Positions 50,563-62,561 are shown, counted from the first letter of the stretch. The stretch is DNA of 64,000 bases from an uncultured beta proteobacterium (GCA_903906695.1 CAIVLG010000267.1:22418-86417), one strand, 5' to 3'. The notes: generated by a model not told the origin, from the sequence alone. A program made the numbers and translations.

Positions 50563-52599
50563 CTAGCCCGATGGCGATCCCGATCTCTTGTCCTGCGCAA
50601 CGGAGTGTGACTCGATCTCTGGAAAATGATCGCCAACGTCCGGCTTGGCACGGACCTCACGATCCTCCAGCGTCAATACGGCACGTGCAAGCTCGGCTTC
50701 AAGGCTGTTGCTGACCGCTGGCAGCGCGTCTCCCAGTTCAGACAAATCCAGATCGAGCGCGCTCGATGACCCATCATCCCGCCCAAACAAATCAGCCAGC
50801 GCGCTCTTTGACAAGGCCGGAAAAGACGAAGCAACCGAATCGGCATAGCCGAGTTGAGCTGGCCGACTCTCCGGCGAATCCACCGTCAGTTCGCCATCGA
50901 CCGAAACGCCAGCAAGAACCAGACTTTGGGCGATCGAATGCAGCAGCAAAAGCTCACGCATGGCGGCCAGATCAAAGGGCTCGCTGCGCGCCGCCCACGG
51001 GTCCCGAAAGATACAGGCCTCAATGACTTCGATCGCCTTGGGCGATGGCCAGACCGCACTGATGCGGGATAAAGCTTCCGGATACGCCTGCAGGTCCTTG
51101 CCCTCATCGCTGAACAAGGCAAACTCCGGCACCCTGCCGTTAAACAGTAAATTGAAATCCTGACAAAACTGCTGAAAATCATTCTTCAGGTCGAGCGCAT
51201 GAAACAGGTCGAGTAGATCCAGGTATACCAGCGGATTGGGCTCGTCGCTGTCACCGATCTGCTTCCTGAGCAGCGCCAGTGCCTGTTCGGCTTTTCCACG
51301 AGATACAAGTTTTTGGGCCCGACGCCGCGTTTGAGCGACCGCGTCCGAATTGAGGCTTCGCGCCAGTTTTCCCGGCCCCTGTGCGTCGGTTGCAGGTTGT
51401 GCGGGACCAGGACCGGGTTGCCTGACCGCAACGCCACCGGTTTGTGTGAAATCCAGAAAAGCCGAGTCCGTCAAATGGACCGAATGCGCTTCAAGTCCTG
51501 ACGTATTTCCAGCCTCTGCCGAGGCCATGCGCGACGCTTGGACCTGCTGCGCCGGAGCCGGTTTGGTCGCCGGTGGGACCGGGCTTGCCCCCGCCTCGCT
51601 CCACCACGCTGTGTCCAGCGCCGATGCGCGACGCTGTCGACTCCAAAGCCAGGCCACGGCCAACAAACAGGCAAGCACCAAAGCGATCAGCACATAGATC
51701 GTGACGCCAGGAAAACGTTCTGCCTCCGCCTGTTGCAAACGGACTTTGAAGTCGGCCAAGACGCGCTCGTTTTTTGTGGCCGAATCGCGCAGCACCTTTA
51801 CTTCGCCCTCCAGCGACTTCATCTTTTGTATGTTGAGCAGAGCATCCTCGGTCGGCGCAAACGTCGTGCTTGGATCGAGATTCGCGATACGGTCAGAAAG
51901 CAATTCCAAAGGGTCCAATTTCAGGCGGGGTTGCCCGGCCAGGCGCACCGGTTTGGCCTTGCTCTCAGGCGTTGTGCGCTTTGCCGAGGCAATGTCAACG
52001 CCATCGCCGGCGTGGGCGGCCTTGGCGCGCCTTTGCGCCACGGGTTTCGATGCTGCAGGACGCTTGACCTTGCTCGCCGGAACAGCACTTGTTGGTGGCG
52101 TTGGCGATCCGGTCGCGGGCATAGCCCCCGCAGTGGCAGCAGTCGGCTTCTGCTCTGTTCGGACGGTTTCCGATATCGGTACCAAAGCGGAAGTGCTCGT
52201 TGAGCCCGACGACGTTGCCGCAAGATTCGGCAGATCAGCCAGCAGCACGTATCGACGGCTTAGCTTCTGGCCGCAAACGTAGCGCAAATTGAGCGTGACG
52301 ACCGGCTCGTCAACCGCTGTTGCCGAGTGCACCCGCACTTGGGCCATGTTTGTCTGCGCAAGTCTTTCGACTGAGACCCGAAGCTTGCTGGCATCCTGAG
52401 CAGTGTCAGCATGAAACAGTTCGGCCTCGAAACAAGTTGTCGCGGCATCCTCACCACCACTCATCTGAATTTGCACGGCAAGGTCAAGCGGCTGACCCAG
52501 CAGTGCCGCACCATGCAAGCTACCCAGAGTCAACCCCCAGCAATCGAATGCAACATAAAGCAGGGCAACTACCGCAATTCTGGCTATTTGTTTCAACAA
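50563..52599 (-). CDS. FimV-like protein
   Basis: About 678 residues. The N-terminus has a signal-like segment ('IARIAVVALLYVAFDCWG') and the FimV N-terminal domain 'LTLGSLHGAALLGQPLDLAV'. A Pro/Ala/Lys-rich linker, a coiled coil ('MKSLEGEVKVLRDSATKNE') and one transmembrane helix ('VTIYVLIALVLACLLAVAWL') follow, then a cytoplasmic part ending in a TPR-like region. FimV/HubP proteins organise the cell pole and type IV pili. The start is uncertain: no ATG fits. TTG 52599 has AGGA 5 bases before it; GTG 52629 and TTG 52647 are alternatives. No LysM domain is evident. Confidence 0.8.
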   Translation of the reverse strand: MLKQIARIAVVALLYVAFDCWGLTLGSLHGAALLGQPLDLAVQIQMSGGEDAATTCFEAELFHADTAQDASKLRVSVERLAQTNMAQVRVHSATAVDEPVVTLNLRYVCGQKLSRRYVLLADLPNLAATSSGSTSTSALVPISETVRTEQKPTAATAGAMPATGSPTPPTSAVPASKVKRPAASKPVAQRRAKAAHAGDGVDIASAKRTTPESKAKPVRLAGQPRLKLDPLELLSDRIANLDPSTTFAPTEDALLNIQKMKSLEGEVKVLRDSATKNERVLADFKVRLQQAEAERFPGVTIYVLIALVLACLLAVAWLWSRQRRASALDTAWWSEAGASPVPPATKPAPAQQVQASRMASAEAGNTSGLEAHSVHLTDSAFLDFTQTGGVAVRQPGPGPAQPATDAQGPGKLARSLNSDAVAQTRRRAQKLVSRGKAEQALALLRKQIGDSDEPNPLVYLDLLDLFHALDLKNDFQQFCQDFNLLFNGRVPEFALFSDEGKDLQAYPEALSRISAVWPSPKAIEVIEACIFRDPWAARSEPFDLAAMRELLLLHSIAQSLVLAGVSVDGELTVDSPESRPAQLGYADSVASSFPALSKSALADLFGRDDGSSSALDLDLSELGDALPAVSNSLEAELARAVLTLEDREVRAKPDVGDHFPEIESHSVAQDKRSGSPSG

Positions 52600-52708
52600 A
52601 TCGTTCCTAACTTGGGAATATTCTCTCACGGCACTCTGGCAGTCCAACTATCGGGCGTGTTGCGCCAGCCAGTGAATGAGTAATTGAGCCGACTCCCGAC
52701 TGGTCCCC

Positions 52709-54676
52709 TCATTTGACAGACACCATCTTGCCAGCGTCGAGCCGGGCTTTCAGGAAGCCCCCGGAACCATAACGCGTGACCCGACTGTAGAAGCGCGCGG
52801 TCAAACGCCTGACCATGGCGGAATAGGCGTCGACCAAAGTCGGCAGAATCGTGAAGCTGTCGTAATTCACGACCACCGCCACGCGCTCGGCCGGACTGCT
52901 GACCACCGGCTTCAACAATTCTTCCACCATGCGTTCAACCTGAACAATGTCGGACAAGGAATCGATCGCCAGTCCTTCGCAATTGATGAACAGCAGGCGA
53001 TGCTCGCGGTCCAGTTCAAAGCGCTCCGCCAGCGGTGTTGCCAGCAGGCGCTCACGCAAACCCATCCTCTGATCGACAAACAGGGCGCCGTCCATCAGCC
53101 TGAGCTGCGTGCTGATGGCGGGCTTGAAATCCATCTGCGCCAATATGTCACGCTCCAGATCGATGCCCGGCGCGATTTCAATCAATTCCAGTGCGCCGCG
53201 CGCAGCGTCGCCGGTCAGCCGAAAGACACATCGTTCGGTCACATACAACACGCGCTGACCCCTTCGGAGCGCTTCACGGCCGCTGAAAGTGCGGTGTTCG
53301 ACGGCATTGACAAACTTGCGGGTGCGGCCTTCAGTGACCACCTGCAAGCGACCGTTTTCAACCCGAACGGCAAGATTATCTGCAGTAAACGTGCCGGCAA
53401 ACACGACCATCTTGGCGTTCTGGCTGATGTTGATAAAGCCACCGGCGCCAGCCAGACGAGTGCCGAATTTGCTGACATTCAAATTGCCATGCGCATCGGC
53501 TTGGGCCAGACCCAGCACCGCGATATCGAGTCCGCCGCCATCGTAGAAATCAAACTGGTTCGGTTGATCAAGGATTGCCTGCGTATTGACGGCAGCGCCA
53601 AAACTCATGCCACTGGCCGGAATGCCACCGATGACACCGGGCTCCGCGGTGAGCGTCAGCAAGTCAATCAACTTCTCCTCGGTAGCCACCGCAGACACAC
53701 CTTCGGGCATGCCGATACCGAGATTCACAACACTGTCGGGGCGCAGTTCCATCGCAGCGCGCCGGGCGATGACCTTGCGCTCGCTCAGCGGCATGGCAGC
53801 CAGGGTTTCCACCGGCACGCGAATTTCCCCCGAGTAGGCCGGGTTGTATTGCTCAGAGAAAGTTTGCATGTGGTGCGCCGGCTCTGTTGCCACCACCACG
53901 GCATCGACCAGCACGCCCGGAACCCGCACCTGGCGCGGATTCAGCGTGCCGCGCGCCGCCACCCGTTCGACCTGGGCAATTACGATGCCGCCCGAATTGC
54001 GCGCTGCCATGGCGATGGCCAGGGATTCCAGCGTCAGTGCTTCGCGCTCCATGCTGAGGTTGCCGTCCGGGTCGGCGGTGGTCGCCCGGATGATGCCGAC
54101 CGAAATCGGAAATGCCTTGTAGAAAAGATATTCGCGACCGTCAATCTCCATCAATCGCACCAGTTCCTCGGTGGTCCTTGCATTGATCTTGCCGCCACCA
54201 AAGCGCGGGTCGACAAAAGTATCAAGGCCGACATGGGTCAGCGTGCCCGGCTTGCCTGCTGCAATGTCACGGAACAGATGGGAAATCACGCCCTGTGGCA
54301 GGTTGTAGGCTTCAATTTCGTTGTCCACTGCCAGCTTTTGCAGTGCCGGCACCAAGCCCCAATGGCCACCGATCACACGCCGGACCATGCCGCGGTGTCC
54401 AAAATGATTGAGCCCCCTGCCTTGGCCATCACCCTGCCCAGCGGCATAGACCAGGGTCAATCGAGCGGGGGCACCGACGCCGCTCTCGCTTTGGGTCGCC
54501 AGAAAACGTTGTTCGAGGGCGATCGCGATGCCTTCGGCAAAGCCGACGCCGACGAATCCCGAAGTGGCCACCGTATCACCATCATGAACCAGGCGAACGG
54601 CTTCGGCAGCAGACACAATCTTGTTGCTCCGGATCCCTGAGCCAACATGCTCGTTGAGATTGAAATTGGTGTGCAC
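52709..54676 (-). CDS. Family I acyl-CoA:carboxylate CoA-transferase
   Basis: A 655-residue protein in which both halves of a family I CoA-transferase are fused (YdiF/propionate CoA-transferase architecture). The first half has '[20 protein letters not shown]' and the second '[16 protein letters not shown]', where Glu325 is the expected catalytic glutamate. It moves CoA between short-chain acids such as acetate, propionate or acetoacetate. The C-terminal 120 residues extend past the core. Divergent from an MFS gene. The specific acid pair is unknown. Confidence 0.88.
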   Translation of the reverse strand: MHTNFNLNEHVGSGIRSNKIVSAAEAVRLVHDGDTVATSGFVGVGFAEGIAIALEQRFLATQSESGVGAPARLTLVYAAGQGDGQGRGLNHFGHRGMVRRVIGGHWGLVPALQKLAVDNEIEAYNLPQGVISHLFRDIAAGKPGTLTHVGLDTFVDPRFGGGKINARTTEELVRLMEIDGREYLFYKAFPISVGIIRATTADPDGNLSMEREALTLESLAIAMAARNSGGIVIAQVERVAARGTLNPRQVRVPGVLVDAVVVATEPAHHMQTFSEQYNPAYSGEIRVPVETLAAMPLSERKVIARRAAMELRPDSVVNLGIGMPEGVSAVATEEKLIDLLTLTAEPGVIGGIPASGMSFGAAVNTQAILDQPNQFDFYDGGGLDIAVLGLAQADAHGNLNVSKFGTRLAGAGGFINISQNAKMVVFAGTFTADNLAVRVENGRLQVVTEGRTRKFVNAVEHRTFSGREALRRGQRVLYVTERCVFRLTGDAARGALELIEIAPGIDLERDILAQMDFKPAISTQLRLMDGALFVDQRMGLRERLLATPLAERFELDREHRLLFINCEGLAIDSLSDIVQVERMVEELLKPVVSSPAERVAVVVNYDSFTILPTLVDAYSAMVRRLTARFYSRVTRYGSGGFLKARLDAGKMVSVK

Positions 54677-54740
54677 GACCGCTCCTTTGCGCTGGCTCTA
54701 TCATGCTCGACATTGTCAGTCCATTGTTATGGGGGAAACC

Positions 54741-56222
54741 ATGCCAGGCCAAGCGGCCACACTGCCTGAACTGCAGGCGCGCTACGGCGAGCGTTACCGC
54801 TGGCTCCTGCTGTTGGCGGTGATGGTCGGGACGATGGCCGCGATCATGTCGTCGACCATCATCAACGTGGCGGTTCCCGACATGAGTCGCCATTTTTCAC
54901 TGGGGCAGGAACGCGCCCAATGGGTCGCCTCGGGCTTCATGATTTCAATGACGGTATCGATGCTGACAACGCCCTGGCTGCTGACGCGTTACGGTTTTCG
55001 GCACACCTATGCCGGCAGCATGTGGCTGCTGCTGGCAAGCAGCGTGATCGCCGGCCTGTCAAATGATTTTCTTCTGGTGCTGGCCGCGCGCGTGGCCGAA
55101 GGGCTGGCCGCGGGCGTGGTCCAACCGATTCCGGCGATCATCATCGTGCGTACCTTCGAACCGCATGAGCAGGGTCGCGCCGGTGGCATTTTTGGCATGG
55201 GCGTGGTGCTGGCACCGGCCATTGGTCCCAGTATCGGCGGCGTGCTGGTGGACTGGTTTGGCTGGCGTTCGATCTTCTTCATGGTCGTACCATTCTGTCT
55301 GGCCTCGATCTGGATGGCGCGGCGCTTTGTGCCGACCCTGGCTTCGGGCAGAGCGGCCGACAGAGGTCCCGCAGACAGACTGGATTGGCCAGGCTTGCTG
55401 CTGGCCAGCACCGGCACCATCTGCCTTCTAAACGGTCTGGTTCAGTTGCACGCCGGTCTGAGTGCATCGACCCTGTTTTTGTTGCTGCTTGCAGTCTGCT
55501 CATTGGTCGGTTTTTTGGTTCGACAACGGCAGCTGGGTCGATTGGCCGCAGCGGGTCAAAACGCTCCCTTGATGAATCTGAAGCTCTTTGCGCATCGACC
55601 TTTTGCCATGGGCAGCATCGTGGCTTTCATCTATGGCATGGCGCTGTTCGGATCGACTTACCTGCTGCCGGTCTATATGCGGCTCGGCCTGGGCTTGTCG
55701 GCGTCGCACGTCGGCACCATCTTGCTGCCCGCCGGCCTGGCGTTGGCCGTCACCATTCCCCTGGCCGGGCGACTGGCAGACCGGCAACCAACGCACCGTC
55801 TGGTGAGCATCGGCCTGGCCTTGTTGGCAAGCTCGTTTGCCCTGACGAGCACAGTCAGCCTGACGCACAGCCTCTGGATCCTGAGCGCCGTGGCGATCCT
55901 CGGACGCATTGGCCTGGGCTTCGTCCTGCCCTCGCTCAACTCAGGCTCCTTGCGGGGCTTGCACCGGGATTTGCTGCCGCAAGGTTCGAGCGCCATCAAC
56001 TTTCTGCGCACGCTGGGCGGCGCGGCCGGGATCAGTGTCTGCGGCATTGTGCTTGAGTGGCGCCTTGCCGCCCACGGCGATTCACTGAGCGAGCACGCCA
56101 GCAGTCCGGCCCGACTGGCGGCTTTCAACGAATCGTTCTACCTGCTCGCCGGCCTGTGTGCACTGGCGCTGACGGCCGCCTGGCGCTTGCGCCCCGGCCC
56201 CAGAAGAGCCTCACCGACCTGA
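54741..56222 (+). CDS. MFS transporter, DHA2 (14-helix) type
   Basis: A 493-residue membrane protein with about 14 hydrophobic segments. 'DMSRHFSLGQERAQWVASGF' and 'GRAGGIFGMGVVLAPAIGPS' (motif C, antiporter) are typical of drug:H+ antiporters of the DHA2/EmrB family. ATG 54741 is preferred because GGGGGA lies 4 bases upstream; an in-frame ATG at 54729 is possible. No membrane fusion protein gene (emrA-like) is adjacent. Confidence 0.85.
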   Translation: MPGQAATLPELQARYGERYRWLLLLAVMVGTMAAIMSSTIINVAVPDMSRHFSLGQERAQWVASGFMISMTVSMLTTPWLLTRYGFRHTYAGSMWLLLASSVIAGLSNDFLLVLAARVAEGLAAGVVQPIPAIIIVRTFEPHEQGRAGGIFGMGVVLAPAIGPSIGGVLVDWFGWRSIFFMVVPFCLASIWMARRFVPTLASGRAADRGPADRLDWPGLLLASTGTICLLNGLVQLHAGLSASTLFLLLLAVCSLVGFLVRQRQLGRLAAAGQNAPLMNLKLFAHRPFAMGSIVAFIYGMALFGSTYLLPVYMRLGLGLSASHVGTILLPAGLALAVTIPLAGRLADRQPTHRLVSIGLALLASSFALTSTVSLTHSLWILSAVAILGRIGLGFVLPSLNSGSLRGLHRDLLPQGSSAINFLRTLGGAAGISVCGIVLEWRLAAHGDSLSEHASSPARLAAFNESFYLLAGLCALALTAAWRLRPGPRRASPT

Positions 56223-56272
56223 GCGCCTACGCCAGGCCGCCTGGGGCCCGCTCCACGCGGTAAACTCGCAGC

Positions 56273-57103
56273 ATGTGCCAATTGCTTGGAATGAACAGCC
56301 GCCTGCCGGCCAGTCTGACACTGAGTTTCACCGGATTTTCTCAACGTGGCGGATGCACCGACCACCACGCCGACGGTTGGGGCATCGCCTTCTTCGAAAG
56401 CGAGGAAGCGACGCCCGATCAGCCAGGCAAGGGTGTACGCTATTTCGTCGACAAGCAGGGCGCCTCGACCTCGCCGATTGCCAGCATGCTGCGCACCTAC
56501 CCGATCAAGAGCCACAACGTGGTGGCGCATGTGCGCAAGGCAACGATCGGTGCCATCTCGCTCGAAAACTGCCACCCCTTCGTGCGCGAGCTGTGGGGAC
56601 GCTATTGGGTCTTTGCGCATAACGGTGACCTGAAAGATTACAAACCCACGCTGCACGGCAGTTTCCGCCCGGTCGGCAACACCGACAGCGAGTTGGCGTT
56701 TTGCTGGCTGCTACAGGAACTGGCCAAATCACACGCCGGCGTTCCGGACGTTGCCGAGTTGACCTGTACCCTGGCTGAACTGGTGCCGCAAATCGCCCGG
56801 CATGGTACCTTCAATTTCCTGCTGAGCAACGGCCAGGCCTTGTGGGCGCATGCCAGCACGCAACTGCATTACGTGCTGCGCCAGCACCCGTTCACCGAGG
56901 TCCGCCTCAAGGACGAAGACGTTAGCGTCGATCTGGCCGATCTGAACGGCCCCGACGACCGGCTCGCCATCGTCGTCACAGAGCCGCTGACCACCAATGA
57001 AGACTGGATCGCCATGAAGCCTGGCGAACTGCAGGTTTTTGTCGATGGCACTGTGGCTGAATGCAGCTGCTGCACGCACGCAGCGGCGTCAGCTAGCGCC
57101 TGA
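56273..57103 (+). CDS. Class II glutamine amidotransferase (YafJ-like)
   Basis: A 276-residue N-terminal nucleophile hydrolase. Cys2 ('MCQLLGMNSRLPAS') is the nucleophile, and 'GGCTDHHADGWGIAFFE', 'NVVAHVRKATIGAISLENCH' and 'WVFAHNGDL' are conserved. It would remove the amide of glutamine or a gamma-glutamyl compound. It lies tail to tail with gshB and overlaps it by 11 bases, so a link to glutathione or gamma-glutamyl breakdown is possible (inference). Confidence 0.88.
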   Translation: MCQLLGMNSRLPASLTLSFTGFSQRGGCTDHHADGWGIAFFESEEATPDQPGKGVRYFVDKQGASTSPIASMLRTYPIKSHNVVAHVRKATIGAISLENCHPFVRELWGRYWVFAHNGDLKDYKPTLHGSFRPVGNTDSELAFCWLLQELAKSHAGVPDVAELTCTLAELVPQIARHGTFNFLLSNGQALWAHASTQLHYVLRQHPFTEVRLKDEDVSVDLADLNGPDDRLAIVVTEPLTTNEDWIAMKPGELQVFVDGTVAECSCCTHAAASASA

Positions 57104-58040
57104 GCGTTTCCTCTAGGGCAGCGACGAACATGGCGGCGACATCGAAGCCGGTCTGATCGAAAATTTCCTGGAAGCAGGTCGGACTGGTGACATTGATCTC
57201 GGTCAGGCTGTCGCCGATCACGTCGAGTCCCACCAGCAACAAGCCACGCGCGCTGAGCACCGGGCCGAGTGATTCAGCGATAAAGCGGTCACGTTCACTC
57301 AAGGGCTGCGCCACTCCCTTGCCACCGGCGGCCAGATTACCTCGCACTTCACTGCCCTGCGGAATGCGCGCCAGACAGAAAGGCACCGGCTTGCCGCCGA
57401 TCACCAGCACGCGTTTGTCACCTTGCGCGATGGCCGGCAGAAACTTCTGCACCATCAGGCTCTGCGCGCCGTGGCGGTTCAGCGTCTCGGTGATGGAACC
57501 AAGATTCAAACCGTCCGGACCGACGCGGAAGATGCCCATGCCGCCCATGCCATCAAGCGGTTTCAGGATGATGTCACCATGCTCGGCGTGAAAGCGCTTG
57601 ATGTCGGCCTCGTCGCGCGTCACCAGCGTCGGACCGATGAATTGGGGAAACTCCATGATCGCCAGCTTCTCGGGGTGGTCGCGCAGCGCGCGCGGCGAGT
57701 TGAAGACGCGCGCGCCATCTCGCTCAGCCTGCTCCAGCAAATGCGTGGCGTAGAAGTACTCCGAGTCAAACGGCGGGTCCTTGCGCATCAGGACGGCATC
57801 GAAGTCCTTCAACGCAGCAGAGCGCGAATGCTGGTCCTCAAACCAGCGCGTCGCGTCGCCCGTGAGGATGATGTCATGCACATGCGCACTGACAGCGGCG
57901 CCACGCTGCCATAACAGGTCCTGCTGCTCGCAGGCTGACACAGTGTGGCCGCGTCTTTGCGCCTCGCGCATCATGGCGAAGGTGGTGTCCTTGTAAATCT
58001 TGAACGATTCGAGCGGGTCGGCGACAAAGAGTAGGTTCAT
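57093..58040 (-). CDS. gshB: Glutathione synthetase
   Basis: A 315-residue ATP-grasp ligase that joins glycine to gamma-glutamylcysteine. '[20 protein letters not shown]' at the start, '[18 protein letters not shown]' (ATP loop) and '[18 protein letters not shown]' near the end are family signatures. It overlaps kup by 4 bases and is the third gene of gshA-kup-gshB. Confidence 0.97.
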   Translation of the reverse strand: MNLLFVADPLESFKIYKDTTFAMMREAQRRGHTVSACEQQDLLWQRGAAVSAHVHDIILTGDATRWFEDQHSRSAALKDFDAVLMRKDPPFDSEYFYATHLLEQAERDGARVFNSPRALRDHPEKLAIMEFPQFIGPTLVTRDEADIKRFHAEHGDIILKPLDGMGGMGIFRVGPDGLNLGSITETLNRHGAQSLMVQKFLPAIAQGDKRVLVIGGKPVPFCLARIPQGSEVRGNLAAGGKGVAQPLSERDRFIAESLGPVLSARGLLLVGLDVIGDSLTEINVTSPTCFQEIFDQTGFDVAAMFVAALEETLRR

Positions 58041-59929
58041 ATTTCAATCTTGGAGCCCAGTTCCACGACCGAGTTGTTGGGAAGACGCAGGAACTCGGCC
58101 GCCGCGCTGGCGTTGTGGTGCATCTGTGAAAACAACTTTTCTCGCCATTGCGCCATGCCGCCCCCGATCGTCGGGACCACAATGTCACGCGAGAGAAAGT
58201 AGCTCGTGGTCATAGGGTCGAGTTCACAACCACGACCCTTGATAAGCTGAAGGGCTTTGGGCAGGTCTGGATCGCCCTTGAAGCCATAGTTAACAATCAC
58301 CTGCCAACAGTTGTGGCCCAGAGACTCGACCTCAAGGCGCTTGTCCATCCCGACCCACGGCACCTCATGGTTGCGCACAGTAACGAACAGATTGTTCTTG
58401 TGCAACACCTTGTTGTGCTTCAAATTGTGCAACATGGCGTTGGGCACCGTGCCGGGCTCGGCTGTAAGAAACACGGCGGTGCCATCGACCCGCACCGGGG
58501 GACTCACGAACACGGCCTCCAGAAAGCTTTTCAGGTCGATCGAGTCAACGCGCAGCTTGCGATTCAAGAGGCGTCGTCCGTCCTTCCATGTGGTCATGAC
58601 GATGTAGAGCGAGAGCGCCATCGCCAGCGGAAACCAGCCACCCTGGACGATCTTCAGGGAATTGGAAGCGAAGAAAGCAAGATCGACAGTTACAAAGAAA
58701 GCGGTGGATGCCAGGCAATATCGCAGCGGGTAACCCCAACCATAGTGCACCACATAGAAAGTTAGCAGCGTGGTGATGACCATCACCAGACTGACCGAAA
58801 TTCCATACGCTGCTGCTAAAGCGGTCGAAGAACCGAACAGCGTCACGGCCGCGATCACGCCGCCCAGCAGCAACCAGTTCACGACCGGTATATAGATTTG
58901 TCCGGTATCGCGAATCGACGTATGCAGAATCGACAAACGCGGTAAAAAACCGAGCTGGATCGTCTGCTTCGTCGCGGAAAACGCGCCGGTAATCAAGGCC
59001 TGCGATGCGATCACAGTGGCGGCAGTGGCCATCGCCACCATGGGAATCATCGCCCACGCCGGGGTCATCAAATAAAACGGATTTTCCGCTGCCTTGGGAT
59101 CGAACAGCACGAGCGCACCCTGCCCAAAATAGTTCAGCAACAAGGAAGGCATGACGAGACTGAACCAGGCAATTCGAATCGGCCTCTTGCCAAAATGCCC
59201 CATGTCAGCATACAGAGCTTCGGCACCTGTGACACACAGAAAGACAGCGCCCAGCGTGATGAAGGCCAGCCCATAGTGATCGGCAGCAAAGGCAAAGGCA
59301 TAGCCGGGTAGCACAGCCTTGAGGACCATCGGATTGTGCGCGATCTGCAGAGCGCCGATACAGGCGATGGCGAAGAACCAGATGACCATGATCGGGCCGA
59401 AAAACTTGCCAATGTCACTGGTACCGCGCCGCTGCAGCGCAAACAGCATCACCAGTACGGTCAAGGAAATGGAAACCACATAGGGTTTGGCGGCTGGGGT
59501 AACAACTTCCAGACCCTCAACGGCCGACAGTACTGAAATCGCGGGGGTGATGACGCCATCACCGAAAAAAAGCGCGACGCCAAAGACACCTATCATCAAC
59601 AAGAGTCCGCGCAGTTGGGGGCGATCCCTGACCGATTGCGAGGCCAGCGCCAGCAAGGCCATCAAACCGCCCTCACCGGCGTTGTCGGCCCGCATGATCA
59701 GGACCACGTATTTCAAGGTGACGATGATGGTCAGGGTCCAGAAGAAAAGCGACAACACGCCCAGAATGTTATCGGTCGTGATCGGAACGTGGCCGCTGAC
59801 AAAGACCTCCTTGAAGGCGTACAGGACGCTGGTGCCGATATCGCCGTAAACAACGCCGATGGCACCCAGGGTCAGGGCGGTGAGTGAAGACTTGGATGTG
59901 GACATCGCCTTACCCGTTGCTGTGCTCAC
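58037..59929 (-). CDS. kup: Kup-type potassium uptake transporter
   Basis: A 630-residue membrane protein. '[20 protein letters not shown]' near the N-terminus is the Kup/HAK hallmark, with about 12 helices in residues 10-450 and a cytoplasmic C-terminal part ending '[13 protein letters not shown]'. It imports K+ with protons. GTG 59929 is taken because it overlaps the gshA stop (GTGA) and has GAGG 7 bases before it, as in the other overlaps here; ATG 59905 is an alternative that loses 8 residues. It is sandwiched between the two glutathione genes. Confidence 0.95.
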   Translation of the reverse strand: MSTATGKAMSTSKSSLTALTLGAIGVVYGDIGTSVLYAFKEVFVSGHVPITTDNILGVLSLFFWTLTIIVTLKYVVLIMRADNAGEGGLMALLALASQSVRDRPQLRGLLLMIGVFGVALFFGDGVITPAISVLSAVEGLEVVTPAAKPYVVSISLTVLVMLFALQRRGTSDIGKFFGPIMVIWFFAIACIGALQIAHNPMVLKAVLPGYAFAFAADHYGLAFITLGAVFLCVTGAEALYADMGHFGKRPIRIAWFSLVMPSLLLNYFGQGALVLFDPKAAENPFYLMTPAWAMIPMVAMATAATVIASQALITGAFSATKQTIQLGFLPRLSILHTSIRDTGQIYIPVVNWLLLGGVIAAVTLFGSSTALAAAYGISVSLVMVITTLLTFYVVHYGWGYPLRYCLASTAFFVTVDLAFFASNSLKIVQGGWFPLAMALSLYIVMTTWKDGRRLLNRKLRVDSIDLKSFLEAVFVSPPVRVDGTAVFLTAEPGTVPNAMLHNLKHNKVLHKNNLFVTVRNHEVPWVGMDKRLEVESLGHNCWQVIVNYGFKGDPDLPKALQLIKGRGCELDPMTTSYFLSRDIVVPTIGGGMAQWREKLFSQMHHNASAAAEFLRLPNNSVVELGSKIEI

Positions 59930-61221
59930 TCGTAGACCTCGGCATCAGGATCGGTCGCTTCGAGTTCGTAGCTCGCCGCCAGCATCGCCAGGCGCGCCAC
60001 CACGCCGTACATATAGAAACGATTCGGGACACTGGTGCCGGGCTTGCTTCCGGGTTGCGGCAAATGCGTGCTGTGTTCGAAGGCCAAGGGCACAAAACTC
60101 GAACCTGGGGCATTCAGATTTTCATCGACACCGCGTTCGGCGTGGATCCGATAAAAACCGCCAACCACGTAGCGATCCATCATGAAAACCACGGGCTCGG
60201 CCACCGCATCATTGACCTCCTCGCTGGTCAAAACGCCTTCTTGGATCAAAATATCCTGGCCCGGCGAACCTTCCCGGTTCGCGCTCATCTGGCTCTCGAG
60301 TGTCTTGCGCATCGCATTCATGTCTTTGGCATCGCGCAGCGTCACGATGCCCATGCCGTGCGCGGCGTCGTCGGCTTTCACCACGACAAAGGGCTTATCC
60401 TTGATTCCGTACTCCTTGTATTTGCGACGGATTTTGGTGAACAAAAGATCGACCTGAGCCTGCACCCGCTCCAGCCCTGCCTCGTCGCCGAGCTTGACCT
60501 GGGGGCATTTGTCGAACATGGGATTGATCAACCAAGGGTCTACGCCCAGCAGTTTGCCCATGCGTTTGGCCACTTCTTCGTAGCACTTGAAATGCTTGCT
60601 CTTGCGCCGCGTCGTCCAGCCCGCATGCAACGGCGGCAACAGATATTGCTCGCCAATTTCCTCCAGAATGCCCGGCACGCCGGACCCCAGATCATTGTTG
60701 AGCAGGATCGTGCAAGGGTCGAAGTCCTTGACACCGATGCGGCGCTTGCCGCGGACAACCGGCTCCAGCACCACGCTCTCGCCATTGGGTAAATCGAATT
60801 TGGTGACCTTCTTGATGGCCGGGTCGATTGAACCCATGCGCACATTCAGCCCGGCCATCTGAAAAATGCGCCGCAACTGGGCCAGGCTCGAAAGATACAC
60901 GCTACTGGTCGAGCGGTTCTCCGGAATCAGCAACAAATTGCGCGCCTCCGGGCAGATCTTTTCTATCGCTGCCATCGCCGCCTGTATCGCTAGTGGCAAC
61001 ATTTCGGGCGTCAGATTGTGCCAGCCATCGGGGTAGAGATTGGTGGCCACCGGGGCCAGCTTGAAACCTGCGTTGCGGACATCGACCGACGTGTAAAACG
61101 GCGGCGTGTGCTCCATCCACTCCAAACGAAACCAGCGCTCGATGGCCGACATCGAATCCAGCACGCGCTGCTCCAGTTCATTGATCGGACCGTTGAGTGC
61201 GGTAACGAGGTGTGGAACCAT
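59926..61221 (-). CDS. gshA: Glutamate-cysteine ligase (TIGR02049 type)
   Basis: A 431-residue enzyme for the first step of glutathione synthesis. The sequence is of the form found in many betaproteobacteria and acidithiobacilli and is not homologous along its length to E. coli GshA. Recognisable parts are '[20 protein letters not shown]', '[18 protein letters not shown]' and '[20 protein letters not shown]'. First gene of the operon; the proA gene ends 31 bases upstream, so all may be read from further up. Confidence 0.93.
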   Translation of the reverse strand: MVPHLVTALNGPINELEQRVLDSMSAIERWFRLEWMEHTPPFYTSVDVRNAGFKLAPVATNLYPDGWHNLTPEMLPLAIQAAMAAIEKICPEARNLLLIPENRSTSSVYLSSLAQLRRIFQMAGLNVRMGSIDPAIKKVTKFDLPNGESVVLEPVVRGKRRIGVKDFDPCTILLNNDLGSGVPGILEEIGEQYLLPPLHAGWTTRRKSKHFKCYEEVAKRMGKLLGVDPWLINPMFDKCPQVKLGDEAGLERVQAQVDLLFTKIRRKYKEYGIKDKPFVVVKADDAAHGMGIVTLRDAKDMNAMRKTLESQMSANREGSPGQDILIQEGVLTSEEVNDAVAEPVVFMMDRYVVGGFYRIHAERGVDENLNAPGSSFVPLAFEHSTHLPQPGSKPGTSVPNRFYMYGVVARLAMLAASYELEATDPDAEVYE

Positions 61222-61252
61222 ATAGCCAATCAGTTGAGGACAGAGCTTGTTT

Positions 61253-62533
61253 TCACGATTTCACTTCACCGTTGCCAAGCACGACATATTTCAGCGATGT
61301 CAGGCCTTCGATGCCGACCGGACCGCGGGCGTGAAACTTGTCGGTGCTGATACCGATTTCGGCACCCAGGCCGTACTCAAAGCCGTCGGCAAAGCGGGTA
61401 CTCGCATTGACCATCACACTGGCCGAATCGACTTCGCGCAAAAAGACCTGTGCATGCATATGGTCGCGCGTGATGATGACGTCGGTGTGGTGTGACGAAC
61501 AGCGATTGATGTGGTCGATCGCCTGACCGACATCATCCACCAGTTTGATACTGATAATGGGCGCAAGATATTCTTCGTACCAGTCCTGTTCGGTCGCAAG
61601 TTGACAACAGCCATCACTAAGCTGAGACAGCAGGTCCAGAGCTTGTGGATCACATCGCATCTGCACTCCTTTGTCAGCATAAACCCGGCCGATCAGGGGT
61701 AAAAATGCCGGCGCCACAGAACGTGCCACAAGCAGGCTCTCAGCTGCGTTGCACGGACTGTATTTTTGCGTCTTGGCGTTGTCGGCGACCCGGATCGCCA
61801 TCTCGATGTCACAGGGATCATCGACGTAGACATGGCAGTTGCCATCGAGATGCTTGATGACCGGCACCGTGGCCTCACGGCTGATGCGCTCGATCAAACT
61901 CTTGCCGCCACGCGGAATGATCAGATCGACATAGTCCGGCATCGTGATGAGCTGACCTACCAGCTCGCGGTCGGTGACTTGCACCAACTGCACGGCATCG
62001 GTTGGAAGACCGCTTTCGGTGAGTGCCTGCTGCACCAGCAGCGCGAGCGCCTTGTTGGATTCGATGGCTTCGGAGCCGCCGCGCAGGATGCACGCGTTGC
62101 CACTCTTGATCGACAGGCTGGCCGCCTCAATGGTGACGTTCGGTCGGCTTTCGAAAATCATGCCGAAAACACCGATTGGAACCCGCATCTGCCCGACCCG
62201 GATACCGCTGGGCTGCTGCCGCAAGCCAATGATTTCGCCAATCACATCGGGCATCGCCGCCAGTTGCTCGCAGCCCTGAGCACAGGTCTCAATGGCCTGG
62301 GGCGTCAGTTTGAGGCGATCAAGCATAGGCGCAGCCAGACCGGCCTGGCGCGCGCGCTCCAAATCCCTCGCATTGTCAATTTGCAGCGCTTGCGCGCTGC
62401 TGCGCAACAACGCGGCCAGCTTGCGTAGGGTCACGTTTCTGCCTGCCGCCTGAGCCTTGGCCATCTGCGCCGAGGCCGTTCTTGCCTTGCGACCCAGCGT
62501 TTGTGCGTAATCGAAGTGAGGGGTCAGCGTCAT
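61253..62533 (-). CDS. proA: Gamma-glutamyl phosphate reductase
   Basis: A 426-residue NADPH enzyme of proline synthesis. '[20 protein letters not shown]' and '[20 protein letters not shown]' are typical. The catalytic cysteine lies in '[18 protein letters not shown]', and '[20 protein letters not shown]' is near the end. No proB is adjacent. It follows holA by 28 bases; this order is common in Burkholderiales. Confidence 0.97.
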   Translation of the reverse strand: MTLTPHFDYAQTLGRKARTASAQMAKAQAAGRNVTLRKLAALLRSSAQALQIDNARDLERARQAGLAAPMLDRLKLTPQAIETCAQGCEQLAAMPDVIGEIIGLRQQPSGIRVGQMRVPIGVFGMIFESRPNVTIEAASLSIKSGNACILRGGSEAIESNKALALLVQQALTESGLPTDAVQLVQVTDRELVGQLITMPDYVDLIIPRGGKSLIERISREATVPVIKHLDGNCHVYVDDPCDIEMAIRVADNAKTQKYSPCNAAESLLVARSVAPAFLPLIGRVYADKGVQMRCDPQALDLLSQLSDGCCQLATEQDWYEEYLAPIISIKLVDDVGQAIDHINRCSSHHTDVIITRDHMHAQVFLREVDSASVMVNASTRFADGFEYGLGAEIGISTDKFHARGPVGIEGLTSLKYVVLGNGEVKS

Positions 62534-62561
62534 GCTTTCATTCTCTCACGAGTCACATCGT

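Noticed and set aside
53000-54640. 546-codon open frame on the plus strand
   Set aside because: Antisense to the CoA-transferase gene; no domain recognised.
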